From: Idiomarina baltica OS145
GTDB lineage: Bacteria; Pseudomonadota; Gammaproteobacteria; Enterobacterales; Alteromonadaceae
Direction: 5' to 3'
Length of the DNA stretch: 64,000 nucleotides
Assembly: GCF_000152885.1 (NCBI RefSeq)
Contig: NZ_CH672406.1
Coordinates: 221,457 to 285,456, forward strand
Shown: positions 55,522-64,000 of the stretch, piece by piece
How the letters are laid out: every line of letters starts with the position of its first letter
How positions within the stretch are numbered: position 1 is the first letter of the stretch
The notes under the pieces: model-generated
Told to the model about the DNA's origin: nothing
Seen by the model: the letters and a program-made list of their open reading frames with translations, nothing else
Databases searched by the model: none
Position numbers and translations under genes: made by a program

Positions 55522-56250
55522 TTGGAATATATCTATGCTGCAGTGATTATTTTCTTTGCCACCACCTTACAGGGGATCAGCGGCTTTGGCTCTGGCCTTG
55601 TGAGTGTGCCTTTGTTAGTGCTGTTTTTGCCCATGACGACCATTACACCCACGTTGTCGATCGTGAACGTATTTTTAAGCGCAATTATCTATTACAAGAA
55701 CCGACACGCCGCGCATCCCCGTCAGTGGCTTTGGTTACTCGGGGCGGGATTTGCGTTTTCCATTGTTGGCAGCCTGCTCTTGGTCGAGGTCAACGAACGA
55801 GCAATCCAATGGCTGTTGGGGTTGCTCATCTTAACAGTCGTAGCTGTGTTGGTGAGTGGCCGCAATTTACCGACTTTTAATCATCGCCCCGGTCATGTCG
55901 GAGTCGGCGCTACATCGGGAATACTAAACGGACTCATGACGCTAGGTGGCCCACCCATCATCTTATTTCTTGCTAATGCAAAGGTTGATAAAACAACCTT
56001 TCGGGCCACTTTGGCATTGTTCTTTTTAGTCATTGCTATTGCTAACGTGCTGACCTTTAGTACGCAAGGTGTCTACCAGCGCTCCCACCTCACGCTCCTT
56101 CTGGCAATGGTACCTTGCGCAATGTTAGGCGCCCTATTTGGGCATTATCTTCAACGATTTGTCGTTGAGCAGCAGTTTAAACGACTGACGTTAGGATTAA
56201 TGTTATTATCCGGCGTATCCGTTTTATTTCAGGCGATATGGAGTACTTAA
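55522..56250 (+). CDS. TauE/SafE family membrane transporter
   Basis: 242 residues, about seven to eight membrane helices. Family repeats are QGISGFGSGLVSVPLLVLFL near the N-terminus (about 18-37) and ATSGILNGLMTLGGPPIILF about 132-151, the internal duplication typical of TauE/SafE. Members export sulfite, sulfoacetate or other small organic anions; the substrate here is unknown. Translation likely starts at TTG 55522 behind GAGGTG. The next small membrane protein gene follows 6 bases later. Confidence 0.88.
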   Translation: MEYIYAAVIIFFATTLQGISGFGSGLVSVPLLVLFLPMTTITPTLSIVNVFLSAIIYYKNRHAAHPRQWLWLLGAGFAFSIVGSLLLVEVNERAIQWLLGLLILTVVAVLVSGRNLPTFNHRPGHVGVGATSGILNGLMTLGGPPIILFLANAKVDKTTFRATLALFFLVIAIANVLTFSTQGVYQRSHLTLLLAMVPCAMLGALFGHYLQRFVVEQQFKRLTLGLMLLSGVSVLFQAIWST

Positions 56251-56256
56251 GTCGAA

Positions 56257-56544
56257 ATGTTACCCGCTGAACTTTTAGTTGTGTTGTTGAATCTTGCGAT
56301 TCTATTGGTGTGTTATCTGCACGTTTTTCCAAGAGTTGCGGGTAAATCGATGGGCAAGTTGGCACTCGCAAGCGCCAGTGCTATTGCCTTCGCGCTTGTA
56401 ATTGTAGGCTGGAAATACATGGGGCTGGGCTATCCATTTTTATTATTTGGAGGCTCATTAAATTGGTTTTGGTATACCCTGATTACTTACGCACTGATGG
56501 AAATTCCCATCGCCATTTGGTACTTGAAAAGAAACCCTTCTTAG
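56257..56544 (+). CDS. Small three-helix membrane protein, unknown
   Basis: 95 residues with three predicted membrane helices (ELLVVLLNLAILLVCYLHVF, LALASASAIAFALVIVG, WFWYTLITYALMEIPIAIWY). Not recognised as a named family. It begins six bases after the TauE-like gene, so the two are probably co-transcribed and may act together; this is inferred from spacing only. Confidence 0.72.
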   Translation: MLPAELLVVLLNLAILLVCYLHVFPRVAGKSMGKLALASASAIAFALVIVGWKYMGLGYPFLLFGGSLNWFWYTLITYALMEIPIAIWYLKRNPS

Positions 56545-56602
56545 CTAAATTACGTAGCTTTCGTGTTAAACTAGCCGGGATTTTAATGTAAAGGAGTCTG
56601 AT

Positions 56603-57598
56603 ATGGCCGCTTTTGGCACCGTTTTCATGCCTGAAATGAGTATTGCAGAATACCAAGATGGGCAATGGCATTCCCCTCAAATAAGTACCGCGAATAGCTT
56701 GTCTTTGCATCCTGGTGCACATGCTTTGCATTACGCTAGTACCTGCTTTGAGGGATTAAAAGCATTCAAGCATGCTGATGGTTCGGTTCATATTTTCAGG
56801 CTTGATCAAAATATCAAACGCATGCGTCAGAGCAGTAAATTGCTGGCTTTACCCGAGATCGATACGACGCTCCTTGAGCATATGATCGTTGATATCGTAA
56901 AACATTTTAAAAACGAAGTACCTAACCCGCCAGGCTCCATGTATATACGTCCAACGCATATCGGCACCGAGCCCGCGATTGGTAAAGCAGCCAGCCCAGC
57001 AACTCAGTCGTTGCTGTATGTGTTGTTATCGCCGGTGGGCGACTATTTTGCCGGCGGCACGCGTCCGCTAAAACTGTTGATTGAAACTGACGGCATGCGT
57101 TGCGCACCACATATGGGTATGATTAAAAGTGGTGGTAACTACGCCAGTGCATTAAATCCAATTATGCAAGCACGCGCCCAATACGATGCTGACCAAGTAC
57201 TGTTTTGCCCAAATGGGGATGTGCAGGAAACAGGCGCTGCCAACTTCTTACTCATCGACGGTGATGAGATTATTACCAAAGATTTGGATAGCAGTTTCTT
57301 ACACGGTATTACCCGTGACTCAATTCTGACACTCGCTAAAGACATGGGCATGAAGGTGAGTGAGCGTGCCTTGTCAGTTGATGAACTCCTCGACCGTGCA
57401 CAAAAGCCGGCTACCGAAGCGGCGCTGTCTGGCACAGCGGCAGTGCTGACCCCCGTTGGTTCGCTGATTCACAATGAGCAAACTATCACCATCGGCAGCG
57501 GCGAAGAAGGCCCCAAAACGCAATTATTGCGTCGCGCGTTAAATGAGATTCAATGGGGTGAGCGAGCAGATTCATTTGGCTGGTTAACTGCCGTTTAA
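56603..57598 (+). CDS. ilvE: Branched-chain amino acid aminotransferase
   Basis: PLP fold type IV enzyme exchanging amino groups between Leu, Ile or Val and 2-oxoglutarate. 331 residues, type II IlvE resembling eukaryotic BCATs. Landmarks: HYASTCFEGLKAFKHADGSV (about 48-67), MYIRPTHIGTE, the PLP lysine in GMIKSGGNYASAL (about 177), CPNGDVQETGAANFLLIDGD and GTAAVLTPVGSL. AAAGGAG lies before the ATG. It stands apart from any ilv biosynthetic genes and fits a catabolic use as well as synthesis. Its stop overlaps the GNAT gene stop by four bases. Confidence 0.94.
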   Translation: MAAFGTVFMPEMSIAEYQDGQWHSPQISTANSLSLHPGAHALHYASTCFEGLKAFKHADGSVHIFRLDQNIKRMRQSSKLLALPEIDTTLLEHMIVDIVKHFKNEVPNPPGSMYIRPTHIGTEPAIGKAASPATQSLLYVLLSPVGDYFAGGTRPLKLLIETDGMRCAPHMGMIKSGGNYASALNPIMQARAQYDADQVLFCPNGDVQETGAANFLLIDGDEIITKDLDSSFLHGITRDSILTLAKDMGMKVSERALSVDELLDRAQKPATEAALSGTAAVLTPVGSLIHNEQTITIGSGEEGPKTQLLRRALNEIQWGERADSFGWLTAV

Positions 57599-58131
57599 CC
57601 TCCTCCATCGCGTACAACAAAGGTTTCCAAGAGCACCACGGGTTGCCCATCGTCGGGCAGCTCAATGATGCCTTGTTCAATAAAGCCGAGTTTATCTAAC
57701 AATGTTAGCGAAGCGGCGTTGCTTGGGTTGCAAATGGCACTCAGACGCGTGAGGCGTGTACACTGAGCTACGCGCTCCATCAGCGAGCGTGCTGCTTCAA
57801 TGGCGTAGCCCTGTCCTGTATACACGTTTGATAACGCATATCCGATGTCTGGGTGATCGAGAAAGTCACGCTTTAACAACCCCATTAATCCTATCGATTT
57901 ACCATCCTGCTTACGCACCATCAACATCAGGCCTAAATCATAGTGCCGGTACTGCATTTGCGGCCCTGTTTCGATATAGTTGATAGCATTATCAATGGTT
58001 CTAACCTGCTTATCAGCAATTTGTTTAATGAATTCAGGTTCATTGAGTAATGTTAATATAAACTCCGCATCCGTCCCTTTAAGCGGTCTAATCACAAGCC
58101 TTTCTGTTTGCCAAGTCGAAATCAGTTTCAT
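57595..58131 (-). CDS. GNAT family N-acetyltransferase (RimJ/RimL-like)
   Basis: 178 residues. TERLVIRPLKGTDAEFILTL is the RimJ/RimL-type start, IGLMGLLKRDFLDHPDIGYA the core strands, and YTGQGYAIEAARSLMERVAQ the acetyl-CoA-binding region (Q/RxxGxA-like). NPSNAASLTLLDKLGFIEQG is the late signature. Target unknown. AAGGA precedes the ATG. Divergent from the ArsR-type regulator with 99 bases between, so the operator there could affect both. Confidence 0.88.
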   Translation of the reverse strand: MKLISTWQTERLVIRPLKGTDAEFILTLLNEPEFIKQIADKQVRTIDNAINYIETGPQMQYRHYDLGLMLMVRKQDGKSIGLMGLLKRDFLDHPDIGYALSNVYTGQGYAIEAARSLMERVAQCTRLTRLSAICNPSNAASLTLLDKLGFIEQGIIELPDDGQPVVLLETFVVRDGGG

Positions 58132-58170
58132 AGCACGTCCTTAATCATGGGCTATTAGCATAACTCAAAC

Positions 58171-58210
58171 TTGCAACTTTAGATATTTAGACTATTATCT
58201 AAATATCTAA
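58171..58210 (+). promoter_or_regulatory. Promoter with 13-bp perfect inverted-repeat operator for the sdpRI-like operon
   Basis: TTAGATATTTAGA (58179-58191) and its exact complement (58198-58210) flank CTATTA. A -35 TTGCAA (58171-58176) and -10 TATTAT (58193-58198) with a 16-base spacer put the operator across the -10 and the likely start of transcription. This is the arrangement expected for an autorepressed ArsR-type operon. Confidence 0.8.
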
Positions 58211-58230
58211 CTAACGGTAATATCTTCATA

Positions 58231-58506
58231 ATGAAACAACAACTGGTATTCAAAGCGCTTGCCGACGGCACTCGCAGAGATATTCTTCGTGTATTGCGCT
58301 CTGGCTCCAAAAGTGCGGGTGAGCTGAGTGAGGAGTTTTCAATTACTAAAGCTTCTCTCTCACATCATCTAGCGTTATTGCTGAGTGCCGAGTTAGTGCG
58401 CCGCGAGCGCCGCGGACAGCAGCTCATATATTCGCTTAATAGTTCAGTCGCCGAAGAGGTAATGGCGATCTTATTTGGTCTATTTTCTCACAAGGAGGAC
58501 TCATGA
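58231..58506 (+). CDS. sdpR: ArsR-family transcriptional repressor (SdpR-like)
   Basis: 91 residues of winged helix-turn-helix: QLVFKALADGTRRDILRVLR (about 4-23), recognition helix SITKASLSHHLALLLSAEL (about 41-59) and wing RERRGQQLIYSLN. The metal-binding Cys residues of ArsR/SmtB are absent, as in SdpR. It overlaps the downstream gene by four bases, and that gene encodes an SdpI-like protein, the same pair as Bacillus subtilis sdpRI. In Bacillus SdpI sequesters SdpR at the membrane when SdpC toxin is present; whether this applies here is unknown. Confidence 0.85.
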   Translation: MKQQLVFKALADGTRRDILRVLRSGSKSAGELSEEFSITKASLSHHLALLLSAELVRRERRGQQLIYSLNSSVAEEVMAILFGLFSHKEDS

Positions 58507-59165
58507 CCTTTACGCTCCCTTGGAAGCATCGTTGGATTAGCTGGTTGCTGATTGTATTAAGTGCCGTTTTTGTGGGCGCGCTCTACAACCAGCTACCGCA
58601 AGAAATCCCCAGTCACTGGAACTTTGAAGGTGAAATCGATGCCTATCAGTCAAAACCTCTTGGCGCCTGGCTGATGACACTGATTATGGTCGGACTTTGG
58701 GCGCTCATGGAATGCCTGCATGTGCTCTCTCCCAAAGGCTACAAAATAAATAGTTTCCGCACGACTGTCGGCTTAATTACCAACTTGATGCTAGGCTTTA
58801 TTTTGCTGATTCAAGTAGTCCAGCTGAGTGTTGCGCTCGGAGCTGAACTTGAGTTACCAACAATCATCGTTGCCGGTGTCGGCGTCTTATTTATCTGTTT
58901 GGGTAATTACTTAGGTAAGCTGCGGAAGAACTTCTTTATTGGTATTCGCACGCCTTGGACCTTAGCCAGCGATGAAGTCTGGTATAAAACCCACCGTTTG
59001 GGAAGTTACTGTTTTGTCATTATTGGCGCGATACTAGTGTCGAAAGCCTGGTGGCCTATGCCACCGACTATGCTCATCGCGCTCATTGTTGTGCTTGCAC
59101 TTGTGCCCACAGTTTACTCGTTCGTTATATACCGACGACTACACTCGGGTGATAACGAAGACTAA
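58503..59165 (+). CDS. sdpI: SdpI family / DUF1648 membrane protein
   Basis: 220 residues, about six membrane helices. The N-terminal DUF1648 motif is NQLPQEIPSHWNFEGEID (about 28-45); the SdpI part has LGNYLGKLRKNFFIGIRTPW (about 139-158) and SDEVWYKTHRLGSY. Bacillus SdpI is an immunity protein against the SDP toxin and a signal transducer for SdpR; many bacteria hold this pair without a toxin gene. No sdpC-like gene is in the window. Ends in a four-base stop overlap (CTAA) with the GGDEF gene. Confidence 0.86.
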   Translation: MTFTLPWKHRWISWLLIVLSAVFVGALYNQLPQEIPSHWNFEGEIDAYQSKPLGAWLMTLIMVGLWALMECLHVLSPKGYKINSFRTTVGLITNLMLGFILLIQVVQLSVALGAELELPTIIVAGVGVLFICLGNYLGKLRKNFFIGIRTPWTLASDEVWYKTHRLGSYCFVIIGAILVSKAWWPMPPTMLIALIVVLALVPTVYSFVIYRRLHSGDNED

Positions 59166-60499
59166 GCATTTTTATTTTTATCTTCATACATGCGTTCATC
59201 AGCTACGTGCAGGAGTTCTTCAAGCGAGCGTCCCTCAGCCGGGAACTCCGCACGGCCAACACTGGCGTGAATGGTTAACTCGCCCTTCTCAAACACAAAA
59301 GGGTGCTCACGCAAGTGTTCAACGATGTCTTTAACACTATCGCTGTTACCAAGCTCACTCGTTTTTAGAGGACGTAACACGACAAATTCATCACCACCGA
59401 TACGCCCGGCTTCCTTGGCATTCACGTAGGTGTTCAATATTGACGCAACATGCATGAGAAACTTATCGCCGACCGCATGCCCGTACCGATCATTAATAGG
59501 TTTAAACTTATTCAAATCAATATAAATGACTTCTAATGGCTTATCATTGCGCGATGCTAACGACTTAAAACGTTGCGTTAGCGCTCTTCGATTGAGTAAT
59601 CCTGTCAAAACATCCGTTTGTGCTTGTTGATGCAACGCACGATAACTGCGGCTTAGTAGTGCGATGACGGCGGCAAGTACAATGACCCCGGCGTAACCGA
59701 AGAAGCGCAGCCAACCCATGCCACTGACTTTTGTATTCGTGTGTTTTGCGCGCGCATGGATCTGCCAAGTTTCATTAAACACATCAAGTTCAGTCGTCGC
59801 ATCCGCCGTGTTTAAAATATCAGGATTGCCGAGAAAAACCTCCTCACCCAGCTTTTCGACCGAAGCGCGACTTAACGCAAGCTCGTAGTCCGCAGCGCTC
59901 CCTTCACGAACGCGTCGCATGATTTCTGATATATCGACCAATAACCGTACCGAACCCCAGTAAAATCCTGAGAAAGTGAAGTGTCGGGTATAGATTGGTA
60001 ATGTCACATCTAACGCCAGTGCACCATTTTCTAATAAACGTGGGGAGGAAACTTGATAGTTTTCAAATAACTGTGCAACTGGGGATGTGAGATCGTATTG
60101 CTTGGGTGCTTGGCTTGTCCATAACGTCATAGCCGGCGTTATTGGATAGGCAAACAATAAGTCTTGGTTACGCCAAACGGATACTCGTTTGACCACAGGA
60201 CTTTCTTTAAGAATAGACACCGCGAGTAAGCGCGTGTTAACCGGTTCAGTGACAGGCTGCACAGAGAAATAGGAAGAAAATGCAAAGGCTGCACGAGACG
60301 CTTCACCAAACAATTGCTCCATTTGAGAGCGAATACCAACTAATTCAGTCGTTGCTCGGTTACTTTTAAGCTGCTGATACTGCGATGAGGTTAAATTAAT
60401 GACCCACTCAACACAGGCGATGCCGACCAAAAATACAACGACTAACAAACCATGAAGAAAATTAAGTTGTAATCCTTTAAACCTATCTAGCAACAGCAA
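59162..60499 (-). CDS. Membrane-bound diguanylate cyclase (GGDEF)
   Basis: 445 residues. A first membrane helix (LLVVFLVGIACVEWVI, about 18-33), a periplasmic sensor region about 35-270 (Cache/CHASE-like in layout, not identified), a second helix (FGYAGVIVLAAVIALLSRSY) and a GGDEF domain about 310-440. The active site is intact: TDVLTGLLNRRALTQRF and GRIGGDEFVVLR. No RxxD inhibitory site precedes it. It should make c-di-GMP from GTP in response to an external signal. Start is TTG; the third-codon TTG (60493) has better spacing to AAGGA. Confidence 0.9.
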   Translation of the reverse strand: MLLLDRFKGLQLNFLHGLLVVVFLVGIACVEWVINLTSSQYQQLKSNRATTELVGIRSQMEQLFGEASRAAFAFSSYFSVQPVTEPVNTRLLAVSILKESPVVKRVSVWRNQDLLFAYPITPAMTLWTSQAPKQYDLTSPVAQLFENYQVSSPRLLENGALALDVTLPIYTRHFTFSGFYWGSVRLLVDISEIMRRVREGSAADYELALSRASVEKLGEEVFLGNPDILNTADATTELDVFNETWQIHARAKHTNTKVSGMGWLRFFGYAGVIVLAAVIALLSRSYRALHQQAQTDVLTGLLNRRALTQRFKSLASRNDKPLEVIYIDLNKFKPINDRYGHAVGDKFLMHVASILNTYVNAKEAGRIGGDEFVVLRPLKTSELGNSDSVKDIVEHLREHPFVFEKGELTIHASVGRAEFPAEGRSLEELLHVADERMYEDKNKNA

Positions 60500-60560
60500 A
60501 TATCCTTAATCACAATCAGTTAGGCTACCTAATAAAGCGCATTGTATCGTGAATTCATAA

Positions 60561-61217
60561 TTAATCCATCCACATTCGCAACAGGTTTTGATAGCTTTTA
60601 GAGAGCAGAAGGTATTGTTCACTGCGTCCCTTGGCCTCAAACTCCTGCATGACGGCTTGCTGCATATCAAACAGTAAGGCGCGTTGCTGAGCATCTCTCA
60701 CCCAACTCTGACACCAACCAACTAACGCAGTGCGTTGACCTGCTGTCACAGGCTCTACCTGATGCAAAAAGTGACTTGGATAGATCAGCACATCCCCCGC
60801 ATCTAAGCGCCAGCTTCGCTCACCACTATGTTCGTCTATCGTTAATGCACCACCTTGATACTCGTCAAGCGCAGATAACGAGAGTGTAAAAGAGATATCG
60901 GTGCGCGCTTGATTCATGAGTGCGTCATCCACATGAACACCGTAACTTTGCTCATTTTGATAGCGATTGATCATGCTTCGTGCAATTGTTTTCGGACGTA
61001 AAGCAGCCTCCACCCAGGGGTTTCTCAGCATGCGCTGAAGCGTAAAATCAACCAGTCCTTGCGCTTTTTGGTCAACACTCAATTGCTGATTGTTTTTAAC
61101 AGATTTAGCCCCTGCCCCCGCGGATAATTTGCCATCAGTGAAGGTATGCTGAGCAAGTTTCTCGTTAATAACATCAATGGTGGGTTTATCGATGACTTGC
61201 TGTAAGTGGATAATCAT
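60561..61217 (-). CDS. piuC: PKHD-type Fe(II)/2-oxoglutarate hydroxylase (PiuC-like)
   Basis: 218 residues of the PiuC/YbiX family. SYGVHVDDALM holds the His-x-Asp metal pair (about 95-97), YPSHFLHQVEPVTAGQRTAL the distal His and the 2-oxoglutarate arginine (about 160-170). PiuC genes accompany siderophore TonB receptors and are iron-regulated in Pseudomonas; the substrate is unknown. A Fur-box-like site lies 22 bases upstream, shared with a divergent secreted protein gene. No TonB receptor is in the window, so its usual partner must be elsewhere or lost. Confidence 0.92.
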   Translation of the reverse strand: MIIHLQQVIDKPTIDVINEKLAQHTFTDGKLSAGAGAKSVKNNQQLSVDQKAQGLVDFTLQRMLRNPWVEAALRPKTIARSMINRYQNEQSYGVHVDDALMNQARTDISFTLSLSALDEYQGGALTIDEHSGERSWRLDAGDVLIYPSHFLHQVEPVTAGQRTALVGWCQSWVRDAQQRALLFDMQQAVMQEFEAKGRSEQYLLLSKSYQNLLRMWMD

Positions 61218-61238
61218 ATTGAGAACATACCTTTTATT

Positions 61239-61253
61239 TGCGAATAGTTATCA
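61239..61253. promoter_or_regulatory. Fur-box-like site between piuC and the secreted protein gene
   Basis: Minus-strand TGATAACTATTCGCA matches the TGATAAT-N-ATTATCA Fur 7-1-7 pattern at about 11-12 of 15 positions. It is 22 bases before piuC and 48 before the divergent ATG at 61301, so Fur could repress both. Confidence 0.58.
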
Positions 61254-61300
61254 TTTTTGAGATTATAACTGAAATAACATTGAGCAAAAACAAGGATTCC

Positions 61301-62106
61301 ATGATGAGAGAAAAACGCAAGAGTTGGATTGCGGTCAGTTCGGCGATTGGTGCCTCGGTGGTCATCAGTCAAGGTGCCGTTGCGACAACCAGCCCTCATA
61401 CCAGCCTAGCCCCCGCTACATTACTCACTGCGCCGGGTCCAATGATGGAAGGCGAAGGTGAAGGCGCTGTAAGCGTGGATTTAACCACCAATGATTCAGC
61501 GTTTTTAGCGCAACTTGGTTTAATACGTGGTCATTTATGGGTCGGCATGAAGCTTTATGAGCAAGGTCATCTAGAAATGGCGAAGACCCATATGAAACAC
61601 CCCGGTGATGAGCTCTACGCGGGCTTAGTGAGTGCCTTCGAAGCGCGCGACCTACCGGGCTTCGCAAAACCATTGAGCGATTTAGCCGATAGCGTCAATA
61701 ATGATGCCGATAAGGCCGTCGTAATGGAAAACTACGCCGCATTGAAAGACGCTATTGCGGCTAACGAACCTTTGGCATCAATGACCGCAGCGGAAGTACT
61801 AAAAAGTATCGCCAGCATGTTACTCACCTCAGCCGATGAGTACGCCATTGGTATCAAACAAAACCAAGTGGTTAATGTGCATGAGTTTCAAGACGCGTAT
61901 GGATTTCAACAAATCGCGTTGAGCCGTCTCGACGCGTTGTCTGAAGCACAACGAGCAGGTGCAGAAGAGGCTATCTCAGAAACGCGTAAGGTTATTCAGG
62001 GACTTGACGAGCTTTGGCCAACCACCACACCTGAGGGTGAGCTCGAAGGTGATGCAAGCCTGATTTACGGTGCGGCGTCACGCATCGAAATGGAAGCTAA
62101 TGGCAT

Positions 62107-62110
<4 letters not shown>
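61301..62110 (+). CDS. Uncharacterised secreted protein, divergent from piuC
   Basis: 269 residues, family not recognised. Signal peptide: basic start MMREKRKSW, hydrophobic stretch to GAVA, cleavage about residue 28. Then a short MEGEGEG patch (about 50-56) and an all-helical domain with a His-rich helix pair, LIRGHLWVGMKLYEQGHLEM and KTHMKHPGDELYAGL (about 74-108). His and Glu/Asp clusters of this kind recall periplasmic metal-binding helical proteins such as imelysin/EfeO types, which is inference only. ATG at 61301 has AAGGA five bases upstream; the frame is open further upstream without a ribosome site. Probably iron-regulated through the shared Fur-like site. Confidence 0.75.

Positions 62111-64000
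<1,890 letters not shown>

Noticed and set aside
55449..55880. Open frame of 143 codons on the plus strand at the start of the TauE-like gene
   Set aside because: It lies in another frame over the TauE-like gene, has low-complexity Cys/His/Arg-rich translation with no family likeness, and the TauE frame is clearly the conserved one.

Overview
The window looks like a chromosomal segment of a marine gammaproteobacterium of the Alteromonadales, most likely Idiomarina or a close relative. This is inferred from gene content and order (mutS-rpoS-nlpD-yqaA-pcm-surE-truD-ispF-ispD-ftsB, tyrR near ycjF-ycjX-psp, metG-mrp-dcd, recA-pncC) and from a strong leaning to peptide and amino-acid catabolism. 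No database search was possible. Nearly every base is coding, gene-free stretches never exceed about 250 bases, and I see no rRNA, tRNA, insertion sequence, prophage or CRISPR array. || Layout. 1-5.3 kb: the end of a zinc-type dehydrogenase gene, then an AcrAB-type RND efflux pump behind a promoter with an embedded dyad. 5.3-9.4 kb: a small membrane protein, an M28 peptidase lipoprotein, a DUF192 protein and SelO/YdiU. 9.5-15.3 kb: YvcK-like, dcd, mrp, metG, a PilZ protein, hspQ and a HIT hydrolase. 15.3-20.8 kb: a lipoprotein, gamma-glutamyltransferase, rhombosortase and an S9 peptidase. 20.8-29 kb: the aromatic amino-acid catabolic region (hpd-hmgA-fah-maiA, tyrR/phhR, phhA-phhB, methionine gamma-lyase). 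29-39.4 kb: the phage-shock region (pspABC-ycjX-ycjF, divergent pspF) continuing into sapABCDF. 39.4-44.7 kb: putP, an RssA-like patatin, an EAL-HDOD protein and a dGTPase-like protein. 44.7-55.4 kb: recA, pncC, mutS, rpoS and the nlpD-to-ftsB block. 55.5-62.8 kb: a more variable stretch (TauE-like, ilvE, GNAT, SdpR/SdpI-like pair, GGDEF protein, PiuC-like hydroxylase, two unknown proteins) separating ftsB from eno. The window ends inside eno. || How the genes work together. Three exported peptidases (M28, GGT, S9) and putP can feed amino acids to the catabolic cluster: PhhA/PhhB turn phenylalanine into tyrosine, Hpd-HmgA-MaiA-Fah take 4-hydroxyphenylpyruvate to fumarate and acetoacetate, and methionine gamma-lyase opens sulfur amino acids. 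TyrR is the likely regulator, with good TyrR boxes upstream of hpd and of tyrR itself. The S9 peptidase gene starts 11 bases after maiA and probably belongs to the same transcript. The psp region keeps the classical design: a sigma-54-like -24 element, an IHF match and an upstream dyad between pspA and pspF. || Most notable observations: a one-base deletion in eno close to the window edge; a perfect 13-bp inverted repeat on the -10 element of an sdpRI-like operon; a Fur-box-like site between piuC and an uncharacterised secreted protein; a 22-bp perfect dyad lying in two overlapping 3' coding ends; and six of eleven convergent gene pairs sharing a four-base stop overlap.
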